A DNA stretch of 64,000 nucleotides from DAOSEC01 sp035362935 (GTDB lineage Bacteria > Bacillota_I > Bacilli_A > ML615J-28 > CAG-313): contig DAOSEC010000005.1 in the NCBI GenBank assembly GCA_035362935.1, positions 1-64,000 of the forward strand, given 5' to 3'. Positions 16,758-25,176 of the stretch are shown one piece after another. The notes below the pieces were generated by a model that worked only from the letters and a program-made list of their open reading frames with translations, was not told the DNA's origin and did not search any database. The stretch's first letter is position 1; the number at the start of each line of letters is the position of its first letter. Made by a program: the position numbers and the translations under genes.

Positions 16758-17543
16758 TTAATCCTCCTTGATATAGGTGATTCCAATTGCTTGTGGAATC
16801 CATTTTGGGTTATTTGGATTGTTTCGAAATCCATTAAATCCTAGAACTATGGTTTCACTCATCGAAATGGTAGCATCTTGATACATCGATAATTCAAGAT
16901 TTACATATGAGGGGGTAAACGTATTGTTGTTTGGTCGTAGATAGAAGTGATAAAAACCTTTTGTCACAGGATTTTTAAAGTATTGCTTTAGATTATAGGA
17001 CATTAGACGATATCCATCTAGGAGATCTTCGGTTTGATATCCACTTCCACCAATGACATATTCGGTATCGTTATATTCTAACGATAAATATTGTGATTCA
17101 AAGTCTAGCGTGAATTCATCGCTATGACTAATCGTAAAGAAGTGATTTCCTGTTAAGTTGTGGTAACGCTCATACGAAACGATGATGTGGAATTTCTCCT
17201 CAGGACCTTGGAACAAATATGCTTGGAACGCAATTTCTGGTGTACGGTTACGCACAAGCATTTTGTGAATTTGCCAATTGCGTTCATAGACATAACGGTT
17301 TATACTTGGTGTGATGTAATCAACCATGGTGCTTCTTTGCAAAAATGTAAGTTCATAATTATAAATCGTTTCTTTTTCTTTGTTTGAAAACTCATGTGGA
17401 TTTAATCCGATTTCTGTTAGGTAAGAATCATGGACTGAACTAGCCTCTAACACAAGATCATCGCGTAAATCGATTGGTGAAAGTCCTAGTATAAGAAGTA
17501 CGATGAATGATGTGAGTAAGATCATAGGAATGATGTATTTCAT
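16758..17543 (-). CDS. Exported or membrane-anchored protein of unknown function
   Basis: A 261-residue protein with an N-terminal hydrophobic helix (about 4-20) and a beta-rich outer domain. I do not recognise a family. It is first in the operon with DUF2975, XRE and another anchored protein, and ends 4 bases before the DUF2975 start. AAAAGGAGGA precedes ATG 17543. Confidence 0.6.
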   Translation of the reverse strand: MKYIIPMILLTSFIVLLILGLSPIDLRDDLVLEASSVHDSYLTEIGLNPHEFSNKEKETIYNYELTFLQRSTMVDYITPSINRYVYERNWQIHKMLVRNRTPEIAFQAYLFQGPEEKFHIIVSYERYHNLTGNHFFTISHSDEFTLDFESQYLSLEYNDTEYVIGGSGYQTEDLLDGYRLMSYNLKQYFKNPVTKGFYHFYLRPNNNTFTPSYVNLELSMYQDATISMSETIVLGFNGFRNNPNNPKWIPQAIGITYIKED

Positions 17544-17568
17544 GAAAAATCCTCCTTTTCGCATTAAA

Positions 17569-17672
17569 ATTATCGTTTTTCGATAATAGTATACGTCATA
17601 GGAGAAGATGTGTCAAGGATTTATCGGAAATTGTTGATTTAAATTGCCTGAGACAGGATTTATCGGTATAAT
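17569..17672. promoter_or_regulatory. Divergent promoters with a TTATCG operator cluster
   Basis: Minus strand: TTGACA (17616-17611), 17 bases, TATACT (17593-17588). Plus strand: TTGCCT (17644-17649), 17 bases, TATAAT (17667-17672). Around them sit the inverted repeat ATTATCG-TTTTT-CGATAAT (17569-17587) and a 12-base direct repeat AGGATTTATCGG at 17616-17627 and 17655-17666. The repeats abut or overlap both promoters, which suggests one regulator, probably the XRE protein at 15975-16196, controls both directions. Confidence 0.7.
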
Positions 17673-17704
17673 AGAGTCATATCGTAAGAAAGTGATAACC
17701 TGCT

Positions 17705-18979
17705 ATGGCGAATTTGAACAATACGAAGAATTTTGATACATCGATTAAGTTTGATATGACAATCAAACCAAAAAAGCAACCCATACATTTAAAATTGCTT
17801 GCTTGGATCTTAAGTTACTCCGCCTTCATAACCCAAAAACAAACCTTAGAAAAAATCGAGATGGATGGTGTCAAACCGCCTTATTTACTGCTTTGTAATC
17901 ACAATGCATTTATCGATTTTAAAGTAACAACGAAAGCAATCTTCCCACATTCTGCCAATTATGTTGTTGCGATTGACGGCTTCATCAAACGCGAGAAGTT
18001 ACTTCGTGATGTGGGATGTATTTGTAAGCGTAAGTTTACAAACGACATAGTATTAATTAAGCACTTGATTTATGTGATTAAAAAATTAAAACAAATCTGT
18101 ATCGTCTATCCAGAAGCGAGATATTCCCTTGTTGGTACAGCAAGCAAATTACCTGAATCCTTAGGGAAACTTACCAAGTTATTAGATGTTCCTGTTGTAA
18201 TCTTAACCATGCATGGGCATCATATTAGTAGTCCAGTTTATAACTTACACATTCGTAAAAATCCACTATATGCGCGAATGAAGCAAGTATTGACAGTCAA
18301 AGATGTTCAAACAAAATCAGTCGATGAGATCAATGCAATCCTTGAACAAGAATTTGCTTATGATGATTACAAATACCAACTTGACAATCACATTCGTATT
18401 ACAGATCCAAATCGTGCTAAGGGGTTAGAAAAAGTCTTATACCAATGTCCGTCATGTAAAACTGAATTTCAAATGAGATCTCATGAACATGTTCTAACAT
18501 GTGATGCGTGTCAAAAAACCTATGAAATGGATGAATTTGGTGCGATGAAAGCACGTCATGGAATCACTGAATTTACTCATATCCCTGATTGGTATAACTG
18601 GGAACGCAACTTTGTTCGAACCGAAATATTACAGGGGAACTATCATATCGAAGATGATTGCATCGTCGACTCCTTACCAAACGCAGATGGATTCATTGCT
18701 TTAGGCGAAGGACATTTTGTTCATACGAAAGACGGATTTGTATTAACGTATCAAGAAAACGGGGTGACAAAAGTACTTCATAAACCAGTTGTATCAATGG
18801 AAAGTGTGCACATTGAATTTGATTATAACAATCGTGGCGATGGAGTAGACCTGACAACACTAACGGATAACTTCTATGTTTACTTCAAAAACTTAAAAAA
18901 TGTAGTCACAAAAATACATTTTGCGACGGAAGAACTCTACCTTATCAAACAACAAGAGTTAAAAAACAAGAAACAATAA
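17705..18979 (+). CDS. PlsC-like acyltransferase with a C-terminal zinc ribbon
   Basis: A 424-residue protein. The N-terminal half is a 1-acylglycerol-3-phosphate acyltransferase-type domain with the NHNAFID motif (H66, D71) and YPEARYS as the acceptor-binding motif. The C-terminal half begins with two CxxC pairs (C248/C251 and C266/C269) forming a zinc ribbon, then an uncharacterised beta-rich region. It probably acylates a glycerolipid at the inner membrane face. It has its own promoter in the divergent region and a terminator directly after. Confidence 0.75.
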   Translation: MANLNNTKNFDTSIKFDMTIKPKKQPIHLKLLAWILSYSAFITQKQTLEKIEMDGVKPPYLLLCNHNAFIDFKVTTKAIFPHSANYVVAIDGFIKREKLLRDVGCICKRKFTNDIVLIKHLIYVIKKLKQICIVYPEARYSLVGTASKLPESLGKLTKLLDVPVVILTMHGHHISSPVYNLHIRKNPLYARMKQVLTVKDVQTKSVDEINAILEQEFAYDDYKYQLDNHIRITDPNRAKGLEKVLYQCPSCKTEFQMRSHEHVLTCDACQKTYEMDEFGAMKARHGITEFTHIPDWYNWERNFVRTEILQGNYHIEDDCIVDSLPNADGFIALGEGHFVHTKDGFVLTYQENGVTKVLHKPVVSMESVHIEFDYNNRGDGVDLTTLTDNFYVYFKNLKNVVTKIHFATEELYLIKQQELKNKKQ

Positions 18980-18984
18980 AGATT

Positions 18985-19018
18985 AAAAATCATCAACTAC
19001 CAACGTTGATGATTTTTT
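18985..19018 (+). terminator. Intrinsic terminator after the acyltransferase gene
   Basis: Stem AAAAATCATCAAC/GTTGATGATTTTT with loop TACCAAC and a T tail. Confidence 0.85.
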
Positions 19019-19058
19019 ATATACTTACAAAATACCACTTTTTTCATATGGATTTGCG

Positions 19059-19067
19059 TGGTATAAT
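19059..19067 (+). promoter_or_regulatory. Extended -10 promoter for the oxidoreductase fusion gene
   Basis: TGG followed by TATAAT (19062-19067); no good -35 is visible, as expected for an extended -10 promoter. Confidence 0.5.
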
Positions 19068-19098
19068 TAATTTAGGTTACTTGAAAGGATTTTTTACC

Positions 19099-21231
19099 AT
19101 GAAGAAGAAATTAGCAATTGTTGGGTTAGGGCACATTTCAAAGTATTATGCCTTACCGTTATCAACAAACCCGAATTTTGAACTGTCGGCGGTATGTGAT
19201 TTAAATCCAAATGCAATCTCAAGATCATATTATAAAGATGTGCCTTTTTTCAACCAGTATAAGGATTTGATTACAATCGAAGGACTTCATTCCGTTATCA
19301 TTGCCACACCTGCGAGTACTCATTTTTTGATTGCTTCGTTTTTTTTGTCAAATAAGATCAGTGTCATTTTAGAAAAACCAGCTACGTTAAATCAACCTCA
19401 TCTAGAAGCCCTGTACCAACTAGCAAGCAATCATGGTGTTCGTGTTGATGTGTTATTGCATTGGGAATATGGGGATGAAGTGATAGCGTTGGAATCCTGG
19501 AAAGAAGAACTAACGGATATTAGGAAGGTTCAGATTTCAATCAAAGATCCCAACCTAGAAAAAGCAAGAACAATTAAGAAAGAGAAACACTCCTATGAAG
19601 GGACATGGTTCGATAGTGGAATCAACGCACTCTCTATGATCTATGCATTACTACCTTCTGCACATATTGAACAAAAACGTTCTAAATTTCGTTACGATAA
19701 CCTAATGGAGCGCTCATATCATTCTACCCACCAATTTAAAACATGCAAAGCAAAGGTGAAGGTTGATATTGCTTGGACAAAGCGTACCAATTATAAAGTT
19801 ACGAGAGTTTGGACGAAAAAACGTGTTTTTGTGATTGATCACACCAAAGAACGTATTTTAAGAAATGGGAAAATCATTTATAGAAGCAATTCAACCGACC
19901 GTATGCAAACACATTATACCAATATGTTAGCGATGTTAGGCAATCTAAAAACAGGTGATACTATCGTAAAACGGATGCATCAATTGTTTTTTCAAGCAAG
20001 CAAAGATCCTGATAAAAATCGGTTTAAGTATTTTATCAAACGCTTTTTTATCCCTGAATCGTTAGAACAATTGATGTTATTCTTAGTCGTTTCCGCCTTG
20101 GTGGCAACTGGATTTATTTTGCTTTTTAATTTCTTTTCCTTCTTAGAAACAACCATTTCCGTTGTGATTGGTACGATTATTGGGAATTTAGCGATTAATA
20201 TTTACAAATTTATCAACACATCAAGAGAAGATGCTCGAAAGGTAAATGTCAACCATGATCTATTACTCGACATCTATGATGAGGTAACTTATAAAAAAGA
20301 AGTTCCTTTCAAAAACGGAGTTCGCAGTTTTGTCTATGATAGCTTGATTACAACCGATGATGATACGTATCAACTGATTTTTGAAGATAGAGCTGTTCAT
20401 GACTTTAAACTCGATAGTATCATTGAAAACAATTATGTCGATTTGATTCATGCCCATAAAACATCCTACTTTAAAAACAGTGACACGATTCGGTTAGATG
20501 ATTTAACACTAGATCAAAACAAGATTGTGTTACATACCTCTAGAAGCACATACTTCAATCACATGGTAACCAATCGAGCCATTGACTATCGGATTAACAA
20601 TCGCATTAGTCTACGTGGGATTTACGAATATGGCCCACTGTTAACGCCTTTAAAAGAATCTAAGATGTCAAATCACTTAGGAATTGGGGCACTTGTCTAT
20701 TTGTCAGATGGGTTTGTTTTATTTCCAAGAAGAAGTAGAAGTGCGACCACTTCCAAGCATAAAATTACAACCTCACTTGCTTGTCGGTTAAAACTACCCA
20801 ATGGGAACAAAACCTTAAGTGGGAGTGTAGACATTTGCAACGTGTTACAAGAATCATTAAAAGAGCGTTTAGGCATTGGGATTGAAGCACCGAGTGATAT
20901 GGAGATTACACTCTTAGGAATCGGAAGAGATTTATATGAAGGTGGAAAACCACATCTGTATTATAAAATACAACTGCATCACATCTCATCAAGACAGTAT
21001 TGTGACTACCTAAAGACAAGAAAAGTGAATCCAATGAAGATTGTCGATGCGGATCAATCCATTTATGTGTGCGACCCAGATGAGATTATGCTTGCGAAAA
21101 ACAACCGGTTAACATTTAAACTGTGTGAGAATTATCAAAATGCTTTTCATAAAAAAAGTGTAACATCAAAAGTAGAATCGTCTTTTTATTTCATTTTTTG
21201 GCATGAGTATATGCGAAATTCTAGAAAATGA
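19099..21231 (+). CDS. Gfo/Idh/MocA oxidoreductase fused to a TM hairpin and a Nudix-like domain
   Basis: A 710-residue three-part protein. Residues 1-310 are a Gfo/Idh/MocA NAD-dependent oxidoreductase (GLGHIS nucleotide motif 8-13, EKP motif 92-94). Two TM helices follow (about 325-345 and 350-370). The soluble C-terminal part ends in a segment (about 525-680) that resembles a Nudix fold, with LVYLSDGFVLFPRR and VLQESLKERLGI, but the REuxEE catalytic box is degenerate, so hydrolase activity is doubtful. GAAAGGA before ATG 19099 sets the start; the upstream extension in this frame crosses the terminator and promoter. The substrate is unknown. Confidence 0.7.
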   Translation: MKKKLAIVGLGHISKYYALPLSTNPNFELSAVCDLNPNAISRSYYKDVPFFNQYKDLITIEGLHSVIIATPASTHFLIASFFLSNKISVILEKPATLNQPHLEALYQLASNHGVRVDVLLHWEYGDEVIALESWKEELTDIRKVQISIKDPNLEKARTIKKEKHSYEGTWFDSGINALSMIYALLPSAHIEQKRSKFRYDNLMERSYHSTHQFKTCKAKVKVDIAWTKRTNYKVTRVWTKKRVFVIDHTKERILRNGKIIYRSNSTDRMQTHYTNMLAMLGNLKTGDTIVKRMHQLFFQASKDPDKNRFKYFIKRFFIPESLEQLMLFLVVSALVATGFILLFNFFSFLETTISVVIGTIIGNLAINIYKFINTSREDARKVNVNHDLLLDIYDEVTYKKEVPFKNGVRSFVYDSLITTDDDTYQLIFEDRAVHDFKLDSIIENNYVDLIHAHKTSYFKNSDTIRLDDLTLDQNKIVLHTSRSTYFNHMVTNRAIDYRINNRISLRGIYEYGPLLTPLKESKMSNHLGIGALVYLSDGFVLFPRRSRSATTSKHKITTSLACRLKLPNGNKTLSGSVDICNVLQESLKERLGIGIEAPSDMEITLLGIGRDLYEGGKPHLYYKIQLHHISSRQYCDYLKTRKVNPMKIVDADQSIYVCDPDEIMLAKNNRLTFKLCENYQNAFHKKSVTSKVESSFYFIFWHEYMRNSRK

Positions 21232-21358
21232 ATAAAAATATAAAATTTATATAAAAAAAGTATAAATACAACGTTAAGTTGTTTGTATTTCGGTTTTAAA
21301 AAAGATACAATTAAATTGATGGTCATATTGTTTCGTATTTTGTAAAGGGGGCACATGA

Positions 21359-21577
21359 ATGAATGCGTTCAGCTGGAAACTGATTGAGTTAAGAAAGAAA
21401 AAAGGGTTAAAGCAAAAAGATCTTACGACACTTTTTGATGTAACACAGCAAGCTGTCTCAAAATGGGAAACTGGGCAAAGTTACCCAGATATTCCAACCT
21501 TAAAGAAAATGGCTTCGTTTTTTGATGTATCGCTTGACGAACTGATTAAAGATGAAGAATATGAGTCATTCGCATGA
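21359..21577 (+). CDS. Small XRE-family transcriptional regulator
   Basis: A 72-residue protein consisting of one XRE domain (LRKKKGLKQKDLTTLFDVTQQAVSKWETG written in two parts: LRKKKGLKQKDL and VTQQAVSKWETG) and a short acidic tail. AAAGGGGG is the RBS. An earlier ATG at 21355 is out of frame and closes quickly. The last codons form one arm of the terminator. The target is not known. Confidence 0.82.
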   Translation: MNAFSWKLIELRKKKGLKQKDLTTLFDVTQQAVSKWETGQSYPDIPTLKKMASFFDVSLDELIKDEEYESFA

Positions 21578-21587
21578 CTCATTTTTT
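21561..21587 (+). terminator. Intrinsic terminator overlapping the end of the XRE gene
   Basis: ATGAGTCAT-TCGC-ATGACTCAT followed by T5. The stop codon (21575-21577) lies inside the 3' arm, so a translating ribosome would prevent hairpin formation until it releases. Confidence 0.8.
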
Positions 21588-21609
21588 CTTTCTACCAACT
21601 ATAATTGTG

Positions 21610-21618
21610 TGATATAAT
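21610..21618 (+). promoter_or_regulatory. Extended -10 promoter of the vanZ-like gene
   Basis: TGA then TATAAT (21613-21618). The -35 region is poor. Confidence 0.45.
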
Positions 21619-21648
21619 TAGGTCGTAAAGAATAGGAAGTGGTGCAAC

Positions 21649-22110
21649 TTGAAGCGTGTATGGCTGTTGTTAAGTATAGGAATGGTTTGTATCATCTGGG
21701 GAAACTCTATCTTACCAGGTTCGATTTCAAGTGAACAAAGTTCACTGATTAGTGTTCCTCTTACCAATTACGTAAATCAATTATTCTCAACATCAATCGC
21801 AGTAGAAACGATTTCACTTTGGGTGCGAAAGCTTGCCCACTTTGGTCAGTTTTTTATTTTAGGAATTTTGTTATCGATCACAATCTACCAATATGGTTTG
21901 CCTTTGCGTAAAACATATGTACTCACAAATTTTATTGGTTTCGCAGTTGCATTGATCGATGAATGCATTCAAATCATAACACCAAATAGAGGTCCATCGT
22001 TTTTCGATGTATTCATAGATTTTATTGGACTACTTGTAGCATCCCTCCTAATCTATTATATGAAAACAAAACGACAAAAATCCGATCAAAAAAACATCCC
22101 AATCCTGTAA
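21649..22110 (+). CDS. VanZ-like membrane protein
   Basis: A 153-residue protein with four predicted TM helices and the VanZ-family pattern: IWGNSILPG in the first loop, RKLAHFGQFFILG and DECIQIITPNRGPSFFDVFIDFIG. VanZ homologues are widespread in Firmicutes; VanZ itself gives low-level teicoplanin resistance, but the general function is unclear. The start is TTG 21649 after AGGAAG. It is monocistronic. Confidence 0.82.
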   Translation: MKRVWLLLSIGMVCIIWGNSILPGSISSEQSSLISVPLTNYVNQLFSTSIAVETISLWVRKLAHFGQFFILGILLSITIYQYGLPLRKTYVLTNFIGFAVALIDECIQIITPNRGPSFFDVFIDFIGLLVASLLIYYMKTKRQKSDQKNIPIL

Positions 22111-22134
22111 TAAGCGGTTAGGGATGTTTTTTTT
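22088..22134. terminator. Bidirectional terminator between converging genes
   Basis: AAAAAAACATCCC (22088-22100) pairs with GGGATGTTTTTTT (22121-22133) around a 20-base loop. It ends the VanZ-like gene and the minus-strand XRE membrane gene. Confidence 0.75.
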
Positions 22135-22135
22135 A

Positions 22136-23227
22136 TCATAGAAGTAGAAACAATATAAATAAGATTCCAACTCCATATACAATTTGGGTTAAGATAAAGA
22201 AATTCAGTTCGTAGATTGGTTTGATAAACTTCACGTTTTTTGCGTTGGGAAATGTTACGATTGGTGGTAAAAAGAATCTTGATTTTACTCTTACCTCTAG
22301 CATTTGATCTCCAACCAAATAGGTACGTTCGTTTGATTTTTCTATTCTTGACTCTTTCATCACTTTAAACGATTTCTTGTTGCTTTGGAAGTATTCTACT
22401 CCGTTATAAACCATTCGAAAATATTTGGCATTGATTTGGTCGATAATCATATTTGATTTTTTTTCATTTTGTAAGGTAATGACGTATTCAAATGGATGAA
22501 GAAATTCATGCATTTGATTGTATTTAAAGACATCGATACTAACCACTGTTATGGATTGAAAGAAAACCCAATTGATCAGATTGATCGAAATCGATAGGAG
22601 GATGACGACAATCGAATAGAGTAAGATCGATTGACTCGCAAAGTGTCTTAGTGTATTTAGCCAAAAATAGCTGACAAAACCAAAGAGTAAAATAATGGTA
22701 ATCAGTCTCATCATAATCGATGGCCGGTGCATATGGGTTTTTTTGATGAATTGTAAGGAACGCACTTTAAACAGTTTTCGTTCATGGATGGCACGATAGC
22801 CATAAATAATAGTACAGATCAAACTTGCGATATAAGGGAATATCATGATATACAGCAGTGGATCGTTTGGAATTTGCTTAATCGTTAATAAAGTAAAGAT
22901 CATAAGACAAGCGATTAAAAACATGCGAAATACATTGAATAGTTCAATCATCGTGATGCCTAATCCACTGTAATGGGCATCGACATTGTATATGCGAGTC
23001 GCAGTTTCTGGTCTTTTTGTAGATCCAAAGTCATCTCCTAGAAGTTCTTCGATCGTGACTTTAAACAATTCACACATTTTCTCTAGTTGTTCTTGAGTTG
23101 GTAATTTTGTTCCATTCAGCCATAAATCAAGATAATAAACATCTTTCGCATCTACAGCTGTAATAAATGCATCAATTGGCATTTGGGTTTCATTTAGGAG
23201 TCTTATAAGATTGTCTCGAAAGCGCAT
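22136..23227 (-). CDS. Membrane-bound XRE-like regulator
   Basis: A 363-residue protein with an N-terminal XRE-like helix-turn-helix (about 1-70, KLPTQEQLEKMCELFKVTIEELLGDD), a linker, two pairs of TM helices (about 95-150 and 175-225), an extramembrane beta-rich segment and a last TM helix at the C-terminus. The first half of the helix-turn-helix is weak. Such one-component membrane regulators sense at or in the membrane; signal and target are unknown. AGAAGGAA precedes the ATG at 23227. Confidence 0.65.
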   Translation of the reverse strand: MRFRDNLIRLLNETQMPIDAFITAVDAKDVYYLDLWLNGTKLPTQEQLEKMCELFKVTIEELLGDDFGSTKRPETATRIYNVDAHYSGLGITMIELFNVFRMFLIACLMIFTLLTIKQIPNDPLLYIMIFPYIASLICTIIYGYRAIHERKLFKVRSLQFIKKTHMHRPSIMMRLITIILLFGFVSYFWLNTLRHFASQSILLYSIVVILLSISINLINWVFFQSITVVSIDVFKYNQMHEFLHPFEYVITLQNEKKSNMIIDQINAKYFRMVYNGVEYFQSNKKSFKVMKESRIEKSNERTYLVGDQMLEVRVKSRFFLPPIVTFPNAKNVKFIKPIYELNFFILTQIVYGVGILFILFLLL

Positions 23228-23290
23228 GATGAATTCCTTCTTTCCTGAAATATAGTAATATCATATACCAAAATGTGTTTTTTTTCAATG

Positions 23291-23336
23291 AAAAAAAGAT
23301 GTGCTATCACACATTTTTTGTGCTTGACACATCTTT
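23291..23336 (-). terminator. Terminator of the ferritin-VIT gene
   Basis: On the minus strand, AAAGATGTG (23336-23328) pairs with CACATCTTT (23303-23295), followed by a T run. Confidence 0.75.
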
Positions 23337-23347
23337 GTAGGTTCTAA

Positions 23348-24220
23348 TTATACATCAACACCTAAGAAGACCTTGAGTAACATACCGATTCCAAACGAGA
23401 TCGCGGCTACCCCTAAGCTGATTGTAACCATTTGGAAAAAACGTTTTTTAAATGGCAAGTCTTTGGCTACTGAAATATAGTAGTTAAAGAAGAAGATGAT
23501 GAATACCACGATTGCTAACATGATTCCCAAAGCTAAGTATTTTTGAGCACCTAGGATTAGATAAGGTAAGATGAGTAAAGAAACAGCCAAAATATAAGCA
23601 GTTCCTGTATAAAAAGCTGATTTTAATGCATCTTTTCTACCTTCGGCTTTCGCGGATAAGTATTCACTGCTTGCCATTGATAGAGATGCGGCAATCCCAG
23701 TGATTAATCCAGATAAGGAAATAATTCGAGTATCGGATAAAGCGAAGGTTAAACCAGCGAGTGCCCCAGTTAGTTCCACGAGTGCATCGTTTAATCCTAA
23801 GACAATCGACCCTACATAACGTAAGCGCTCTTCATCAAGCATCGCAATCAACTCTTGTTCGTGAGCATCCTCTTCTAACGCTATCGCTTTTGCTTCTGGG
23901 ATTGTTTTCCCAAGTTCTAAATAAAAGGCTTCGGCGGATGCTTCTCCTTTTTCCATTAGTTTTAATGCAAATGTGTAACCAAATAGAATACTAAGTAAGT
24001 TGAAGAAGAAGATTCTACCCTTTTTTGGTTTGGAAGCAATTCCTGTTATTTTTTTCCATCGTTCGTAATGTGCTTTTTCTTGATTGGCAATCTTAATAAT
24101 AATTTTTTTATTGGATTGATCTTTCATTCGTCTTGCGATTTTTTGATATACAAAATATTCTGTGATTTCATTTTCTTGTAGTTTTAGAATCATCTTTAAT
24201 TCTTGTTGTGTTAACTCCAT
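23348..24220 (-). CDS. Ferritin-like/VIT1-CCC1 fusion transporter (MbfA-like)
   Basis: A 290-residue protein. An N-terminal ferritin-like four-helix domain (about 1-130) has carboxylate/His motifs ENEITEYF, QEKAH and EEDAHEQEL. The C-terminal VIT1/CCC1 membrane domain has five or so TM helices and the motif LGLNDALVELTGALAGLTFAL. Members export or sequester iron or manganese; in Bradyrhizobium MbfA exports iron with help of the ferritin-like domain. GGAGGAA sits 7 bases before ATG 24220. It is monocistronic. Confidence 0.88.
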   Translation of the reverse strand: MELTQQELKMILKLQENEITEYFVYQKIARRMKDQSNKKIIIKIANQEKAHYERWKKITGIASKPKKGRIFFFNLLSILFGYTFALKLMEKGEASAEAFYLELGKTIPEAKAIALEEDAHEQELIAMLDEERLRYVGSIVLGLNDALVELTGALAGLTFALSDTRIISLSGLITGIAASLSMASSEYLSAKAEGRKDALKSAFYTGTAYILAVSLLILPYLILGAQKYLALGIMLAIVVFIIFFFNYYISVAKDLPFKKRFFQMVTISLGVAAISFGIGMLLKVFLGVDV

Positions 24221-24246
24221 ATGATATTCCTCCATTGACTGCTCTC

Positions 24247-24275
24247 ATTATACCAAAGGTTTTATGAATACACAA
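24247..24275 (-). promoter_or_regulatory. Promoter of the ferritin-VIT gene
   Basis: Minus strand TTGTGT (24275-24270), 17 bases, TATAAT (24252-24247), with an extended -10 TGG. Confidence 0.6.
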
Positions 24276-24366
24276 TATAAGAATCAAATTACCAATTACG
24301 CAAACGTTTTTGTAATCAATCAAGAATACACAAACAACTGATTACTTTAAAAAGATACAAAAAGTA

Positions 24367-24395
24367 TTGATAAATGTATAATAACGTGATAAAAT
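24367..24395 (+). promoter_or_regulatory. Promoter of the AbiE-type pair
   Basis: TTGATA (24367-24372), 17 bases, TAAAAT (24390-24395). Confidence 0.55.
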
Positions 24396-24417
24396 TAAAG
24401 TGAATAGAGGTGAAATG

Positions 24418-25176
24418 ATGAAGGGTTATCAAGAATTAGCACAAAAAAGTGTTTTTCGGTTTGATGATGCGTACAAAATATTTAAAAACAAAGCGACAAC
24501 ATATGGTGCATTAAGTCGCTTGGAAAAGCAAGGTCTTGTTAAAAAGGTGCGCAATAATCTATATGTGAGTATTAATCCAGCAACAAAAGTAGCATTTGCT
24601 TCGAAATATCAAATAGGATCAATGATTCATGAAGATTCATACATCAGTCACAGTAGTGCCTTAGAATACTATGGATATCAAAATCAGGTAAGTCATATAT
24701 GCTATGTATCCTCAACACATCGGTTTAATTCCTTTGAATGTGATGATATCATGTATAAACACATCCAAGCTAAATCATCTAAAGGTGTTGTAAAACCTCC
24801 ATATACAGAACGTTTAAACATCACTGATGTTGAAAAAACCGTAATTGACTCGATTCAATCGATTGATTCCCTCATCAGTTTAGAGCAACTCATTTATAGT
24901 CTTGAAATCATACCTAGACTAGATGAGCTTAAAATAATCGAATATTTAGAAGAGTATGACATTCAAGCACTCTATCAAAAAACTGGGTATTTACTATCAT
25001 TGTTTCATGATATATTTCTGTTTAGTAACTCGTTTTTTAAATTGATTAAAACCAAAATCCATAAAGGAGTTGTGTATTTATCGAGTGATGCAAAGTTAGA
25101 AGGATCATTTCAGAAAGAATATCAAATCGTTGTACCAAAGTGGTTAGAAGATAGAGGTAAGCATCATGATATATGA
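24418..25176 (+). CDS. AbiEi-type antitoxin
   Basis: A 252-residue protein with an N-terminal winged helix (about 15-60, TTYGALSRLEKQGLVKKVRNNLY) and the C-terminal domain of the AbiEi antitoxin/regulator family (SYISHSSALEYYG, RLNITDVEKTVIDSI). Antitoxins of this type IV system neutralise the nucleotidyltransferase toxin and repress the operon. AGAGGTG lies before ATG 24418; 24415 is possible. It overlaps the toxin reading frame by 11 bases. Confidence 0.8.
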   Translation: MKGYQELAQKSVFRFDDAYKIFKNKATTYGALSRLEKQGLVKKVRNNLYVSINPATKVAFASKYQIGSMIHEDSYISHSSALEYYGYQNQVSHICYVSSTHRFNSFECDDIMYKHIQAKSSKGVVKPPYTERLNITDVEKTVIDSIQSIDSLISLEQLIYSLEIIPRLDELKIIEYLEEYDIQALYQKTGYLLSLFHDIFLFSNSFFKLIKTKIHKGVVYLSSDAKLEGSFQKEYQIVVPKWLEDRGKHHDI

